DNA of 64,000 nucleotides from Pagrus major (GCF_040436345.1 NC_133230.1:26933051-26997050), one strand, 5' to 3'. Positions 35,090-48,772 are shown, numbered from the stretch's first letter. The notes: generated from the letters alone by a model not told the origin. Numbers and translations: made by a program.

Positions 35090-35920
35090 AGAGAGTTTGT
35101 CCTGAAAGGAGAATACCAACAACACTGGAAAAAAATATATATTTAATTATTATTTATGTCAAGTGGTTGGACAAAAAAAAAAAATGTATATAAAACTAGA
35201 TATAATTATGATTTTTTTTTTTTTTTTAAGTTGAGTGCACTTTAGTAATTTCAGGTTTATTATATATATATTGTACTTTCAACTCAACTCTTTTACAGTA
35301 AGTACTAAATTTCCTTTTTAAGTTCAGTATACAAAATGAATTGATATTTAAATCAATTTAATGCTTTAATTAGGCACCGTAAAAATATAAGCCAGTGGTT
35401 TTCCAAAGCTGATAATTGCCTACTTCCTCTACAGTACAGTTTACTTGAAATATTTGGTTTATGTGACTTTGTTTATCAAAGCAGTTAAGAGCTGTAACTG
35501 CTCCCACTGGTACCACCTTTAGTACAAAGATTAAGCCATACTATGCTTCCAAATCTCTGAAATAAACCAGCGTAAAACATTTATATTTAACATTTATGGT
35601 CCTCTTCAGGGATGGGCTTACACAATAACAGATGCTAAAATGTGAATCACAGTTTTTTCCCTCTGAGAATTAAGATCACGAATCTCTCACACGATTCTTA
35701 TTGTTTTTCAATAAAAACATTTACCGCAGTCCTAGATGCTCACGTTAGCCAAAAAATGTTGGCTGGCTAATCCATGTCTGACTGCCTCCTACCTGCTTGT
35801 ACTACACGTGCTTCTGCCAACACTGGTTCAGGTGGCAGCAGAGCGCTGTGATTAAGAAATGAGAGAGATGATTGAGTCGTATGCGTGAATGTTTAATTAC
35901 CATCATGTTTTGCTTTACAT
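35090..35920. other. AT-rich, no gene seen
   Basis: Contains A and T runs near 35172 and 35213-35228, possibly remnants of another small MITE around 35120-35310. No exon. Confidence 0.45.
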
Positions 35921-35923
35921 CCT

Positions 35924-36184
35924 GTAAATGGTAAATGGACTACAGTTATATAATGCCTTTCTAGTGTCTTAGCGACCACTCAAAGCATTCACCCATTCAC
36001 ACAAACATTCATACACAGCTGGCACAGGCTACCATGCAAGCCACCTGCTCATCAGGAACGATAACCATAACCATTCATATGCACTCATACACCGATGGAA
36101 GAGCCACCTGTAGGGGCTGGGAATCATACTGCCAACTCTCTGATTGGTGGACGACCGCTCTACCTCTTGAGCCACTGCCGCCCT
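35924..36184 (-). repeat. tRNA-derived SINE
   Basis: Read on the minus strand from 36184, it has a box-A-like AGTGGCTCAAGAGGTAGAG and a box-B-like GTATGATTCCC about 35 bases later, the internal RNA polymerase III promoter of a tRNA head. The body runs to the segment complementary to GTAAATGGACTACAGTTATA at about 35931. The same arrangement is widespread in teleosts. Box B is degenerate (relatives have GGTTCGATTCC), so transcription is unlikely. Confidence 0.7.
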
Positions 36185-36189
36185 TTGTG

Positions 36190-39100
36190 AATAATATAGC
36201 AACTGAGATTGTTGTGGAGCAAATAATTCAACACGTGAATGCAGCGTGACCTGAATGCATAGGGAAATAGGAGCAAGAGAATGGGAAAATAGGATCCCAT
36301 AAATGTATGAATCGAGTTAATTGTGCAGCCCAACTGTACACACATGTACTGTTGAATGGAGCCTCTTTAGTGATGTTAAGTGAAAAACACTTTAAATCCA
36401 ATTAACTTCAAGTTATATTCTTGCACAAAATATATAAATTATAAATATAAAAATTCAAGCACTTTCAGTGAGCCATACCTATGTATGTCTGTTTTCAGAA
36501 ACTTTCAAGTTTTTTTCCCCTAAAACTCGCATTTCAAAGATTTCAAGGACCTGTGGAATCCCTGTTTGAGGTTGTTGGAATCATTGTAAACCACTGTGTT
36601 TGACAGTACCAGTATGTGTATCATGCTGTTTCAGCTCTTAATTGAAACAATATGATTTTTACACTAAGGGACATTAACATTCACATAAAAAATCATCTGC
36701 AAAAACTGTTTGACAATGACAATAGCATAACCATGACCATGATATTTCCCTCAGTAGTTTTAGTTACTTTAACCCTACCAAACTTCTACAAACACTTAGA
36801 AACTGCCTGACACTGTCTTTATCTTGGATTTTGCACTCCTGCCTCAGTTGTCTCACTATCCTCCTCTCCTCCTATGTTTGGCTGAGGCTAGCTCTCCAGT
36901 TTTCAGTGTTTCCAGCACGGGGCTGTCTAATCCCCAGGCAGAGCCCACACCTGTGGCTGATAGGATCCTTCTGGAGTACAAAGGGTCTGATTTACAGCCC
37001 AGAGGAGCTACGGGCCAGGCTACAGCTGCAGAGCGGCAGGAAAGGGAAGTTGTTCATCACGCAGTGTGCATTACACCAGCAATAGCTTCTAGTGCATGCC
37101 AGACCATTGAACTTCACCTAAATGACAGGTGGCAAAATAGTGCCGGCCTTTTTTGTTACAAATTACATCTAATAAACCCTTCCCCTGGCATACTTACATT
37201 AAACTTACAAAGTACTTTTTATTGTATTTCCTTTTCTGCTTTAGCGAGCATGTTAAACTTCTATATTCCATCTGTGAGTCCAACAGAATTTGTTCTGCAC
37301 AACGGGAATGTTTGTAGGAGGTGGTGATGAACAGTTTGGAGAGAAGGTGGGGCCATGGGACGAGCCAGCAGCGAAATGGATCAGTTCAGGGTTACAAAGC
37401 AGTACAGTGATGACTACTTCTGGTCTGAGTCTGTACTGGGGGGTTGACATGATTGACCCCACACGCCAATGTGAAGACTAACAGGAGAACATGTTAGTTT
37501 ATTAGGGAATTATTGATTATTATCAAATGTTGGGAGGTTCTGATCTAAATCCTGCTTCATGCCTAAACAGGATCCTGTCAAGCAGCCAGTGTGTGTATTT
37601 ATGGACGGGAGAAGTGAAAGCACATCCTGAAAATGATGAATTAGTTTCACTGTTTAGTGTTTAGATAGACATGGGACATATACAGGCTGGAACGGTTGTT
37701 TTTCTTCCTTTTCAGAGAGAAGAATCTGTTGACATGTTGAGCTCTCATGCACATGTGAGTTTGCAGTGTCAGTGTGGGACATGCACAGTGGAACTAATGC
37801 ATTTGGTTTAGCTCTTTCAAATCATTTCCATACAGTGTGTTGTCAAGTCAGAACACATCTCTCATGCACATCCGGAAGTGCGCTGCATTTGGGGAGCACA
37901 ATAAATGTCACCAGTGAACCTAAATCATTGTTACAGTTCAAAACTCTCAGCTCAGTTTTTTACATCATCAAATGAACACAACAACATATATGATAGGTGT
38001 TGCTTTACATACTCCCATTGACAAAAGAGTAATCACCAATGAATCATTACAATAACTCAAATTTATCCCAATTCAGTCTGAACTAAAGGTGACAGAATTG
38101 TTTCAGTTTACAGTAGGTATGATAGTACAGTACAGGAAGATATGTAGAAAAAAAGGGATGATTTTTATAATAAAATGATATTATCAAGTGTCATCATAGT
38201 GCTGCAGGGATGACGTATTTTCTATAGGCTAACCTGTAAGTTAGCATTGCCTTGGTTTCCTTGCCAAAAAGTCTATGGGATTTTTCCATTGGATTTTGGA
38301 TTATTGCAGAAAATAAGCTATGGGCTTAACATAAATTTATGATTTACACATTTTGTTCAGCAAGATAGTCTTCAGAGATGAACACAACTTTGATGATTTT
38401 TGAAGCCTAAATGAAACCGCCAGAACTTAGGCTATAAATGAACTACATTCCGGTCGCAGGACTTGTACAATGTCACCACCATTAAGCGTCACGCTACGCT
38501 ATACTATACACACTTTACTATTAATTGATCAAGTAAGTTGTGAAGTTAGAGTTTGAATAGTTTGCAGCTAAAGTCCACCTGTAAAGACGGACGTGAGTTG
38601 ATGTGTCCATGTTTGGCAAAATGATGCTGTATAAATCAAACATAGTATCTTCGTCCATATTTTACATCTTAGAACAAAATGTGAATATATCTGCAGCGTG
38701 TGTTAACCACTGACTGGCATTTAACCAAAAACTCATTCAAACAAACTACTGACTTTGAGATTAGGGAACTAGAAATGACAAAATGTTGACTTACTCCCAG
38801 GTTTTAGGAGTCATTCCTGCAGCACTCTATGGTCAGCACAAATATACTAATGTAACTGCTCCCGTGTAACTCTTTTTCATCTACATAGAGACAATAACTT
38901 GTGAAAGTGGGTACAGAAATAACTCTGGCTGTAATTCCTTTTCTTCAATACATATTATGGAAAGCTGCAAAATGAATATATTCAAGTCAATTTTTTGATG
39001 ACTTACAGAAAGCAAGCAGACATCATGCTGTGCTGGCGAATTACACAAGTCAGCAATCAGTACGGCTAGTCAACAGCATTGTTGTTCAAGCCGTTTAAAT

Positions 39101-40610
39101 TACATTTATAAAAAGACATAATGAACTTACTACTATAATAACTGATATGAAGGTTTTTTTATGTATTCTTAAGTGCTGGTTTAAGCCTTTCTGGAAGACC
39201 TGCTGCTCAAACCAAAAAAAACAGAAATCCAGGAACCAGGCGGAGTTCATGGACCATTTATCTGTCTGCCATTGGAGTCGCAGTTTCTCATTTCTTCAGT
39301 TTATGTGCGTAGGCATGAGTCAGAGTTTCCGTGGACGACCGCACTTCTCCCATCAAGTTTGTTTTCTATAAATCTCAAACTTTCCTTACAAAGTGGCATA
39401 CGCCTTCTTTTGTGCATTCGCAACTTTTATAAATGAGGCCCCAGGACTCAGTGGAGGGACATCACATCTGATACCGAAGAACATCTTCGAACAGAGACAG
39501 AGGTTACCATCTCCTCCTATACCTGTCAACAGCCACCTGTTATCGGGTGACTGAAACGGAGCAAACTCAATCTGCTGATGAAGACCACATGAAGCAGCTG
39601 AAACCACCTACAGAAATGGACTTTGTGTACCTTAAGTTCAGATATTTTTGTAAAAACTCCCTCAGATGTTTTTTTGTCCTGGCCATGGCATTTCTGGATC
39701 ACATTCACGCTTCTAAGCAGATAATCCTTTTAGACTTTAATGACCTCATGGTCTTTACCCTCAGGACAAGCTTTACTAATAGTAAGTTGTGTCAGCATCT
39801 TGTTTGTACCATGAAACACATCTGTATTGTGGTTGGATGGAGATTGTTGTCTCTACGGCCCTTAAGAGAGTATGCAGTATTGTCTTTATGAAACTATATT
39901 GAAAAATATCCAAAGTTCATTTGTATTAGGTCATTTTATTTAGAGAAGTGACATTTTTTCACTTTAAGGAGACATTCATTCCTTAATCTACTTGATTTGG
40001 TACAACTTTCAGCTTGCAATTTCTCAATCAAGTCAGCAGTTTCAATCTGAACAAAACAAAACACAACAAAAATTGTGTGACGTCTTCAGAGAATGTCACA
40101 ATGAAGAACCCTTCAGTGGAGTCTCAGAGGAGCTGATGATAAAGCAGACAGTCTGAATCCACAGTGGCTTTCTGCAGACTGAATCAGTGACATAAGGAAA
40201 AGGAGGCCATGCTGTTACCTCGGGCCTTGAACCTTGGCACAGCGATCCCAGCCACAGCTGTCTTGGACCCAGCTCTCTTGTTTTCGTACCCGTTCGCACA
40301 TGCATGCTTTGGAGTTTTATTTGCAGATCCCTTAGCATCACAGCTATGTTCCCTGAGCCAGACCACCTGCAACAATTAAAAATGCCTTTGCAGCTTGCTG
40401 GCTCAGCAGGGCTCTGATCAACACTGCATTATATTATAAAGAGAACTTGTTTTGCAAATGGCTGTAAAAGGGGATCTGGTTTCAGCCCCCTGGCCCGCTC
40501 AGCCCGTCATTTTCCCCAACGTGTTCCCACTCTGATCAGGAGGAGTAACCCATGGAATAAAATGCAGATGTACAGCAGTAAATTAATGCTCCCCTCCATT
40601 AAATCAAACA
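36190..40610. other. No gene seen
   Basis: The 167-codon frame at 36824-37327 and the 114-codon frame at 39547-39891 show no domain and no splice logic. TATAAATGAGGCCCC at 39428-39442 resembles the end of a common fish DNA transposon, but the partner end was not found. Confidence 0.4.
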
Positions 40611-40824
40611 GTAATTCAAGGGCTGTCAAAATAACACATTCATTTTGATTAATTAATGACCGAAAAAATAACACATTTAAAAAAGATAAAAAGATAACGC
40701 AGATCAATCATGCTCTATGACACCCTACTGAACACGTTCTCTTCAGATTCCACAGTAGCTTTGTAAACATGATGGAGGCAGATGACTAAATGCTGCTGAG
40801 CATAGACCTTCTGAATGGACAAGT

Positions 40825-40828
<4 letters not shown>

Positions 40829-40864
<36 letters not shown>
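40829..40864. repeat. (CA)n microsatellite
   Basis: About 18 CA units in a row. Confidence 0.95.
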
Positions 40865-40866
<2 letters not shown>

Positions 40867-40879
40867 TTCCTTCCCATGG

Positions 40880-41006
40880 TCTGCTCAGAGAGATGGAGGT
40901 AGCAATGCCAACCATGTTGTGATCCCTACCAGAGATCCTGCCACCAGCCCATGCCACCAGAGGGCCAGAAGAGAGTCACAGTAAGAATAAGAATAAGAAT
41001 AAGAAT
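40880..41006 (+). repeat. Interspersed repeat end with AAGAAT tail
   Basis: 40901-40970 shares GCCAACC, CCAGAG and GGGCCAGAAG in the same order with 5646-5704. It ends in a tail of about four AAGAAT units (40983-41006). Probably the 3' end of the same retroelement family. Confidence 0.4.
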
Positions 41007-41009
41007 CTT

Positions 41010-43060
41010 GGTGGAAATATCAAGAAGAGAGTAGATATTGTAAATAATGTATAATAATATAATATAATATAATCACTGCCATCAATAGTATTAATAACAG
41101 CAGTAAATCACCTTGATTATCTATGTGGATGACAGGTAAAGCAGGTAAGCAGGAGGAAGACCATCACATTTTGAATAAAGTAGCAATGTTTATTTTTGTA
41201 CCAACTTGAAATCTTTTGCATTTTGTTATATATTTATACATGAATGTGACATTGTAAGTAATGTAGTAACTCTGCTACTAACACTGGTCATGTCAGTGGT
41301 AATTTGAACAGTAATAGTACTCAAAAGTACAGTGGAGGGAGTCACATGATTTGCACCTAAAAATAGGGTGATATTAGGAGGAAAACTGTACATGTGCTAC
41401 CTCTCAGTTCAGGCATCAGATTCATCAAGGATCACAGTCAATGAGAATTTGTCTGTAGTTGAAAAACTGTCAGATTTCACAATACGTTTACTTGAAGTGT
41501 GAGCTGAATAATAGCACAGAGAGGAACAGTTTTTAAGTTTGATGGCTTACAAGTGATTGGCTAGAGGATAAAGTGGCAGGTTCTGATTGGATGAAGAGGA
41601 GACATTATGGGATAGCAGGAGACTGTGTTTCTAACTTAGAAGGCATGCTTAAAGAAATAGTCTTCCTGACTGAACTTTTGCTAAGCTCTATGCACATCTG
41701 TTATCTGACTGGCAAATCAAGGCTGCTACCAGGAGCTAAAAGTGGAGTTTGTTCCTGGTTTCCATTATTCACATTCTGAATGGGGTCGTGATCAATCACT
41801 TCACCTTTCTCTCTCTTTTTTAAAAGCAGAACCATACCCACCCAGTGGAGCAGGGACCCCAGACCAGCTTCTCTGGAGAGGACGTTCATTTTCTCATTTT
41901 GCAGAGTCTCAAATGTGAATGCACAAAATAATTGTTTAGCATAGGCTACACCCACCTCCTGAAGAATGTCGCGAAACATCAGGGCTACAGCAACTAGAGA
42001 TACTATGTGGAGACTGCAAGAACTTACTGATGTTACTGATGCTCGTGAAGTTTGTTGAGAGTGAAAATGTCAAGCAAACAGCTGATCAGCTTCAAAATGG
42101 ATTTTGCAGTGAGATTTCTTTTTGCCAAGCGTGAATTTCTAGGCACAACATTTAAGCCAAAATGGATGAGAAAACTTAAAATGTTTAGAAAATGTGAAAT
42201 TTTGAATTTATCTAAATGAGAATTTAATCTAATCTTCAATTCCAAGGCTACTTGGCAACTAGTTGTAGAAGTAGTAGCTACACACTTTTTTTCTAGTCAT
42301 CTTCCCCAAGTTGCAAAGCTATGGCATAACAGAGACATGACTGGTCAGTTGCAATGATGGTTCTGCAGCAACACTATCTATGACCACCGACATGTTCATA
42401 TCAGATCGTGCTACATGCGTTGGTGGTTGCTGCATGAGATGACAGCAAGACAGGAATCCAGGAACACCAATCTAATCCTTATTTGTGTCTAATTTTCATG
42501 GTTTCGCAAAATACATGCATCCATCTGTCTTAATCATGTTTTATACGGTATTACTGAGAGAGAGCTGACGGCCCCTTCTGCTTTACAGAAAAAGAAGAAA
42601 ATATGTTGTTCCATCCCTTCAGTAAGGAAGCGGCCTCTGTCATCTGAGCCTATCCCCATCTGCCTCAACTTAGGACAATTTGTCTAATTGTGCTAAATTG
42701 AGCTGCTGTCAGTGATTAAAGTTATTCAGAGGAGGAACAAATCTCTATGCCCATGTCAGTTATTAGCTCATTGATTACAATAATGTAGGAAATTACCCGT
42801 TGGAATCAAATGTTAGCTTAGACACCTGGCTCACAGTAAAGAGTACAGGAGCTAGAGCCCAAAGGAGGAGACTGCACTCATCTGTGAAATTAGACGTGAC
42901 AGTAACAGCGTTCTGTGCTAAGTCACTCAGTTCTACACAGAGAAATCTGATACTACAGTGAGACAACCAGAGCTTGTCATGTAGAGGAAGTTGCCACTCA
43001 CTTCATTCAGTCTGTCACTGTGGAACTGTTGAGATGTAACTAATAGTATACATATATGCC
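41010..43060. other. No gene seen; candidate conserved block
   Basis: 42640-42830 is free of repeats and rich in homeodomain-like words (TTGTCTAATTGTG, TGTCAGTGATTAAAG, ATTGATTACAATAATG), as seen in many developmental enhancers. No exon. Confidence 0.4.
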
Positions 43061-43067
43061 TTTTGAA

Positions 43068-44528
43068 CATGGGCACCGCACCCATTATACCTGGTTGGGA
43101 CAAGTCCCACCCACTTTTTAAAATTAGTAGTTTGGAATTCCCCACTTTTCCTATGTTGAAAATGCGTCAGTCTATCCCCTCGGTGTTCTTTTCAGAGCAC
43201 TGCGTCTGTGCTTCATTAGCTACTAAATCCATCCGCTTGCTTATTGAGAGAGTGCCCAAATTAATGAAACTCCATACCACGTTTTTACTGCTACCTTGCA
43301 CCAAGGCAATCCACACGCAGACTGACGGTTTATTATGGATCCTACTGATCTTCTCCCAAGACCCGCCCTACTCCGCCTATGATTGGTTGGCTTTGTTGCT
43401 TGCATTCTTTATGCTTGACAATTGTTAGCCAACCATAACCAACTCACACACGGTGGATCTGCTAATGTCTGTTTTCAGCGGTTTGTAAGGTGTAGTTATG
43501 TGGTTAAACACACCAGTGTCTTCTGCCTCTCTTCCCATCTTCTTCTGCTCCTCTTGGGGTCACTCATTCTCCCTTTTTTTTTTGATTGAATCCTTTATTT
43601 ATTCAAGGAAGGTCAATTGAGAGCAAGCTGTCTTTTCTAATGACGCCCTGATTACAAAACACATGAAAAAAAACACACAATATGATCATAAAGCACAGTC
43701 ACATTCAGACTGCAGAACATTGAACAATAGGCATTTGAAATTATCTAGAGAAATAAGACAATCTAGTTCAAGAACACGCTGTAAGTCATTCCACTTCTGA
43801 GGGGCATAGACCTGAAAAGCAGTCTTCCCCAATTCGGTCCTTACATTGGGAATGTTAAAAATCAAGGTCTCTTGTGAACGAGTGTGCAAGTTTTAGCTGA
43901 AATGTCTTGGTAGAGCAGACAGGCATGCTGCCACCACCCAGCCTGTCCACTCTACCAAACAAGCCCAGAGCTGCAACAGCCAGTCTTAGTGGTGTGTTTA
44001 CTAGGGCGACTACGGCTCACAGTCCGCTGCCTCAGCTCCACTGTTGGCTGTTTGTTTTAAACAACACAAGCACAGCCCATTGACACCAGACAGCCATTGA
44101 ACATATTGTTAGGAAATAATAACGTCTCAGTAATGCTAACAGAGATTTTTGTGGCCCTGGGAGTCCACTGGACAAGAGGGAGGGAGGGAGGTAAGTGGGA
44201 CGCGTGCCCATGGCAGAGCGCCTGTTCATGGCTGTCTTTTCTGTATCCACACCATCCTGGGTGAACTGGATGTACAACCAGAGAGAGGGCGGGAGCTCAG
44301 TGGGTCACAATGAATTTATTGTTTAATCAGACTGTGAAAAAGACAAGGATTGGCTATCTAACGTGTTATTTTGTAACTTTATGTTCAGTGGCTTTCGAGT
44401 GTTGCTGGGTTGATCCTTGTGTTATGAGGGGTGGATGTTAAAAAAACACAAACATTCTAGGGGAGAACCCCAAAACCTTTGATAAAATTGTCCCACCCAC
44501 GTTTCAAATGCTTCCTACGTCCATGCTT
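43068..44528 (+). repeat. Inverted repeat pair, copy A
   Basis: This 1.46-kb block matches, as reverse complement, the block at 48773-50420. Landmarks shared with copy B include AAAATGCGTCAG, CCTTGCACCAAGGCA-type sequence, GACCCGCCCTACTC, AAACAGCCA and TGGAGCTGAGGCAGC (complement), GTACAACCAGAGAGAGGG, and the end CCACCCACGTTTCAAATGC...TACGTCCATGC. A LINE fragment interrupts it at 43569-43915. No transposase or reverse transcriptase is readable, so the class is unknown. Confidence 0.8.
43569..43915 (-). mobile_element. LINE 3' fragment inserted in copy A
   Basis: The minus strand reads TRSQETLIFNIPNVRTELGK then FQVYAPQKWNDLQ, the end of a CR1/L2-type reverse-transcriptase ORF. It is followed downstream (leftward) by an A tail, seen as T-rich sequence near 43569-43581. 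Copy B has no counterpart, so the insertion is younger than the repeat it sits in. Confidence 0.7.
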
Positions 44529-46149
44529 TAAAATGTGGTGCAATTCATCATGCGTTAATGTAAGAATCAGTGATGTTACTAGGTACGTGCCCTGCATCAA
44601 AATCCAAAAGGACACAGTGAACTCACTATCCATGTGGCCAGGGGACACACTATATTTTATCCCTTATAATGCTACATTGAGATGGTCTGGTCACCATTTC
44701 CAACCATCTGCACACAGTGAGCATTGTCTGAATCATTGTGATACTTTCTGCTGCAACAAGACCAATCTTTGGCACACAGATTTCAACAGTCAAGGTACAA
44801 ACTTGGTATTGGTGAATAAATTCACTGGGTCACTGTCAAGAATAATCAGCGCTGATCGTTTCTGCATTGTCTCGAGACAATGTGGCTGTTCAATAAAAAG
44901 ATTAAAATATTCAACTAAGTGACTCACTTCAGGTTGATTTTCATCAGCACTGGGGGTTGTATAATGGTGTGTTTACCATCAGCAAAGCAAATTTTTGTGG
45001 TGACTGATTATGTCAGTTAGACCACTGGATCATTCGTGTTTATTCGCATGGCTTGAGTATTTATTCATTCCAAACAGCCAGATTATTTTACAATACATTA
45101 GCAATAAGGTAGTAACAGACGGCAGGCACCACGGGTGTGTGTATGTGTGCTTGAATTCAGGTCAACCTCTCACTTAACTCAACACTCACCGGCCACTCTT
45201 CTTTTCCGCCTCTCCTCTCTTTATTGCAACATTCAGGAAGTTAAGTAAATTCCCCCTCCAGCTCCAGTCAGCAGTCAACATTACAGCACATGAACACCTG
45301 GCAATGGTCACCTCCGCAGATTGCTGATGCAGTCAGGTTGATAAATTCACTTTTTAATTCCAAAAGTTTAGAAAAAATCTCTGAGCTCTCCACTTGTTGG
45401 TGAATGGCTCAGATCAGAGCAGAATGTGATGTTACTCCAGGTGATTATTCTTCCAGAGCTGGACGGCTCTGAGCAGCTGCAGCAGCTCAACAATCGTCTT
45501 ATAACATGGCTTACCCAGCAAGAAAAAATATAAAAGACAATCTGGCAATAGTCATGGGAAAAATAAAAAGGGAGTTGAAAATGAAAATAAAGCAATATTG
45601 GTATCATGAAATTATATTGTTCAAATGTAGTTTAATTAAAAAAGAAATAATTTCCTTTTGATGTTCTTTCACTCTTTTCCTTTCATGTCTTTCAATTAGC
45701 TTTTCTAGTTCTGCACTGATTTACATGCACTGTCACTCTGGACAAAACAGCCATAACTATCGGAATGTTAAGAAGCTACTAGAAGCAAGAGATACTATAT
45801 TTAAGCCTTAGCAGAAAAATGCACAAATGCCTATATAGTCTACATCCTATTTAATTTGCTGCTTCTTTCAGAAAGCAAACAGTTTTGCTTGAGATGCCAT
45901 CCTGCCTGCAACTGCAGGTAGGCAGTGAATCTTTTCACGTGAGTCTTAATATGCAGCTCTATATTACTCATCCTCACTATATATTAAAATTCCCTGACTA
46001 AAAAATAATCGGGGCTAGGCTCAAAATATTAATACAATATACAAAAGTCCAGGTAACATAGAAATATACTTAATATACAATCTGCCAACCCAGTATCCTA
46101 AGAATTACCTTCATGTTGGCTCGGGAAGCCCGTCTGACAAGGTACAGGC

Positions 46150-46256
46150 AGTTTACTGTATCTATCTTCCATCTGTCCAAGTTAATTACTGTTATTGTAA
46201 AATCAATGTGAAGCACTTTGTGAGGTCTGCAGAGAGGCAGTATATATATAAATAAA
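46150..46256 (+). repeat. LINE 3' tail fragment
   Basis: GTGAAGCACTTTGTGAGGTC followed by CAGAGAGGCAGTATATATAT and AAATAAA is the standard end of L2-like or V-SINE-type elements. Confidence 0.5.
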
Positions 46257-47707
46257 AAATACTAATGTAGTGGATGTTAAGTCCCTGATTGATATACTGT
46301 TCTACTTACCAATTCAAACCTGTACTTTTATACGAATTAGATGGTTTTAAAAAATAGTTACATCCTATCCTGTGGGAGCTGTAGGTCAATTGGCTTAGTT
46401 GCTCAAGAGGGAGATAAATTTGATGTGATGGAATCAGATTCCCCGCAACTGCTGACTAATTGCTGTGATATGTTCACTTGGACAGTATTCAAAGATACTA
46501 AAATCCACGTACTAAGGAAGCTTTTCTAACTCACAAATATTTTTATTTTGTTAGTTGTTGCCTAAAAGGTGTCACTCTGTCATTATGTCCAGTCAGATAC
46601 CATAAAATGTGGCATGCATACCATGGTGTATGGCTGACCTCCTGACCTTCGTCCAATAACAAACTATCTGGTGTTATCAATAAAGTGTCTACTTTACCAA
46701 CAGTTATAGTTCATGACAAAGTATTTTAAGAATGAATGATTTGATTTTTATTCAATTGTGTACTTAACACTGCAGGCCCAAACTGGATACCTACTGGATA
46801 ACACCTCATTTCCCCCCCAATAGGGGAAGAGAGAGCTGTATTATAGGTATAATGTTTAAGATTTCTGCATTAAAATGTCTAAAAATTACTATACCTTCAT
46901 TGTATATGCTTGAATCATGTATTTATCCTAAATGTTTCCACTAATGTTTATACCAAGAGAAATTTGTACTTTTGTTTGAGGTAACATGATGTGAATAAAC
47001 CTTTAAAACATTATTTCACCCATGAACATTTCTGCCTGAACCATGTAGACAGATTTTCATCAGCGATGATGTTGATTTAACATTAAAGACAACAATGGAA
47101 TCCCATGATTCCATACGCTACCAACATAGAGACCCCTCACAGCAGAAATTACTTACAAATCCAACATTTCACACTACTTATTTGCAATTGGGATGCAAGT
47201 CATGTCAGTATGGAAGTCTCTGTGTGTGCAAATTCTAGGATATAAGGAAGCCTTAACCTGAAACTGGTGCCATGAGTTCATTCCAATCTGCCCTCTCACA
47301 CTCACAGAAATATTTTGCAGCAGCTGAATCTGATCCATGTGTTCTAATATATGCTGAACGATGAATAACCTATTGCTCAAGAGCAGCCTTCTGTCCAGAG
47401 AACAGTAGTAAAGGGTGTGACGGACATTCCTCAAAAACTGAGCTGGACAGGAATGGACAGTGAAAAATATTTCCATGTTTCTCTTTTCCCACCAGAAATA
47501 GAAGCTTTTTAGATTGTTTTTTACAAACTGAGGAGAAGAAAATTTGAATCATGTGTTACACCTCTGAGTTCTCCACAGTTTTTTCCCATGTCCAAATAAT
47601 ATAACATTTACAAGACTTGGCCTAAGAAAAAGTTACGGCCCGTAGCGCATTTTATCTAGGGCAAGATATAATATGATGGAGGCCAGGGAGATCAACTGTA
47701 CAGCTCA

Positions 47708-47710
<3 letters not shown>

Positions 47711-47747
<37 letters not shown>
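47711..47747. repeat. (GT)n microsatellite
   Basis: About 18 uninterrupted GT units. Confidence 0.95.
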
Positions 47748-47750
<3 letters not shown>

Positions 47751-48772
47751 GTAATGGCGAAAGGGAGTTGTCCATGAAACAGAAGCAACATGATCATTCA
47801 GTACAACCTTGTAATTGTTTTTGTATTTTCTGGAAAAAAGCTAGCTCCTTGCTCCTTGTTAAGAGTATAAAGACATAAAACAACTTGCACAAAGAATCTC
47901 ATTAATGACAGTCCAACAATGTAGCATACATGTTAATAAATCTACAATACGATGTACTGTTCACTTTTTTAAAAGAATACGTTCATGTCGTGAATTAAGA
48001 AATGACTTTAACGCTCAGGTGTAGTAGTTCAGATTCATTCAGCTTCTGGCTTATGCACTTGGTTTTGAAAATGTTTTCTCAGTACTATTAGGCCACAGTC
48101 CACACTGGACTTCCAGAGACATGAAAACAATAATAATTTCAAAAGATGATTATTTATTATGTGTGAAGTGCAATTCACTTGTAATGCCAGCGCAATAAGT
48201 AGCAGCTAATATAAACAGTGTGATACCACTAAGGCTCTCAAGTGATGACAGATGGCTCCAAGTATGCACAGAGACATTCTTGGTTTATGCAGCAGCTCAG
48301 GAGGACCGTATTAATGCTGAACACATTCCAGAGGAGTAACGCATCCCTGCATAAAACTGACTGTCCAGAGGATGGTCCACCCACACTGTCTCCATTTCTG
48401 ACTTTTAAAATGCTCTTCCTTCGTTAACACCGCGTTCTGCTGTGTCACGAACACAAAGTGGATCAGGAACAGTGAAAGTTATCACTTGCATTTCATCAGT
48501 TTCTGCAGTCATCTCATGCATGTCAAGAGAGAGAACCAAAGATGGACAGAGGTCATGTTGCTCTGGCACACAGCATACAGGAGTAGGTCTGGTCCATGAA
48601 AATCACAATGGACACACTGTGGCAAGTTATACTTTTCATGGTGTCAGCTAAATTAGCCCTTAAACTGTTCACACCCCTCTGCCGTATTGATAGTCGATAG
48701 CAGAGGGGTAACAAGAAATGAGGAGAAAGAGAGATGGGGAATGGCATGCAACAAAGATCAGCAGTCAGAAAA

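Larger units (their letters stand above)
44530..48770. other. Spacer between the inverted copies
   Basis: No gene seen. It contains a LINE tail at 46150-46256 and a (GT)n at 47711-47747; the rest looks unique. Confidence 0.5.

Noticed and set aside
36090..36184. A tRNA gene on the minus strand
   Set aside because: Box-A-like and box-B-like words are present but degenerate, no cloverleaf forms, and the sequence continues into a SINE body.
36824..37327. 167-codon plus-strand open frame
   Set aside because: Composition is uneven, no family resemblance is visible, and no promoter, splice site or conserved motif supports it.
39040..39442. A complete DNA transposon ending in TATAAATGAGGCCCC
   Set aside because: The right-hand motif is suggestive, but I could not find the matching left end or any transposase.
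40615..40712. A hAT-type MITE end (GGGCTGTCAAAATAACACAT and a later GATAACGCAGATCAATCATG)
   Set aside because: It resembles hAT ends, but too little is preserved to define termini or a target duplication.
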